Positions 20,215 through 21,274 of a stretch of 21,274 bases of DNA are shown here, one piece after another. Within the stretch, counting starts at the first letter, position 1. Every line of letters begins with the position of its first letter. A model generated the notes under the pieces. It was not told the origin of the DNA. It made no database searches and saw only the letters and a program-made list of their open reading frames with translations. A program made the translations under genes and the position numbers. The stretch is from Pigoraptor vietnamica (Eukaryota; Opisthokonta; Filasterea): the NCBI GenBank assembly GCA_943704525.1, contig CALSCQ010001166.1, forward strand, positions 1-21,274, given 5' to 3'.

Positions 20215-21274
<1,060 letters not shown>

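Overview
The window is a stretch of nuclear DNA from an intron-dense, GC-rich eukaryote. I read five protein-coding genes by following splice sites and reading-frame phase through 42 introns, mostly 80-250 bp. Gene content (adhesion-type GPCR with a GPS site, animal-type fucose mutarotase, derlin, RBBP4/MSI1-type WD40 protein, organellar PPR-like protein) suggests a unicellular relative of animals, such as a choanoflagellate or filasterean, or a nearby protist lineage. That placement is inference. No transposon, virus-like element, CRISPR array, rRNA or tRNA was found.

Layout from left to right: (1) 1-5002, minus strand: 5' and middle part of a large PPR-like helical-repeat protein with a mitochondrial-type N-terminus; its 3' end lies outside the window. 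(2) 5003-5554: divergent intergenic region. (3) 5555-6540, plus strand: complete six-exon fucose mutarotase. (4) 6541-7368: intergenic region with a 20-bp perfect palindrome and a 92-nt pure pyrimidine tract. (5) 7369-17843, plus strand: complete 22-exon gene for a predicted 2239-residue adhesion GPCR. Its parts are a signal peptide, a beta-propeller-like region, two regions resembling receptor L-domains, a LamG/concanavalin-like domain, two Cys-bounded beta modules with an acidic linker, a GAIN/GPS region, seven helices, and a Ser/Pro-rich tail with three 17-residue repeats and a C-terminal PDZ-type ligand. (6) 17844-18178: short convergent spacer. (7) 18179-19644, minus strand: complete five-exon derlin. 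(8) 19645-20214: divergent promoter region with CCAAT, TATA and three E2F-type sites. (9) 20215-21274, plus strand: 5' part of an RBBP4/MSI1/CAF-1 p48-type histone chaperone.

The genes do not form one pathway: ER quality control, chromatin assembly, fucose metabolism, organelle RNA biology and cell-surface signalling lie side by side, in two divergent pairs. The most unusual item is the large GPCR, whose ectodomain combines L-domain-like repeats with a LamG-like domain ahead of a canonical GPS. The second theme is tandem duplication of splice-site segments in two different genes, in a genome whose 5' splice sites nearly always read GTG.
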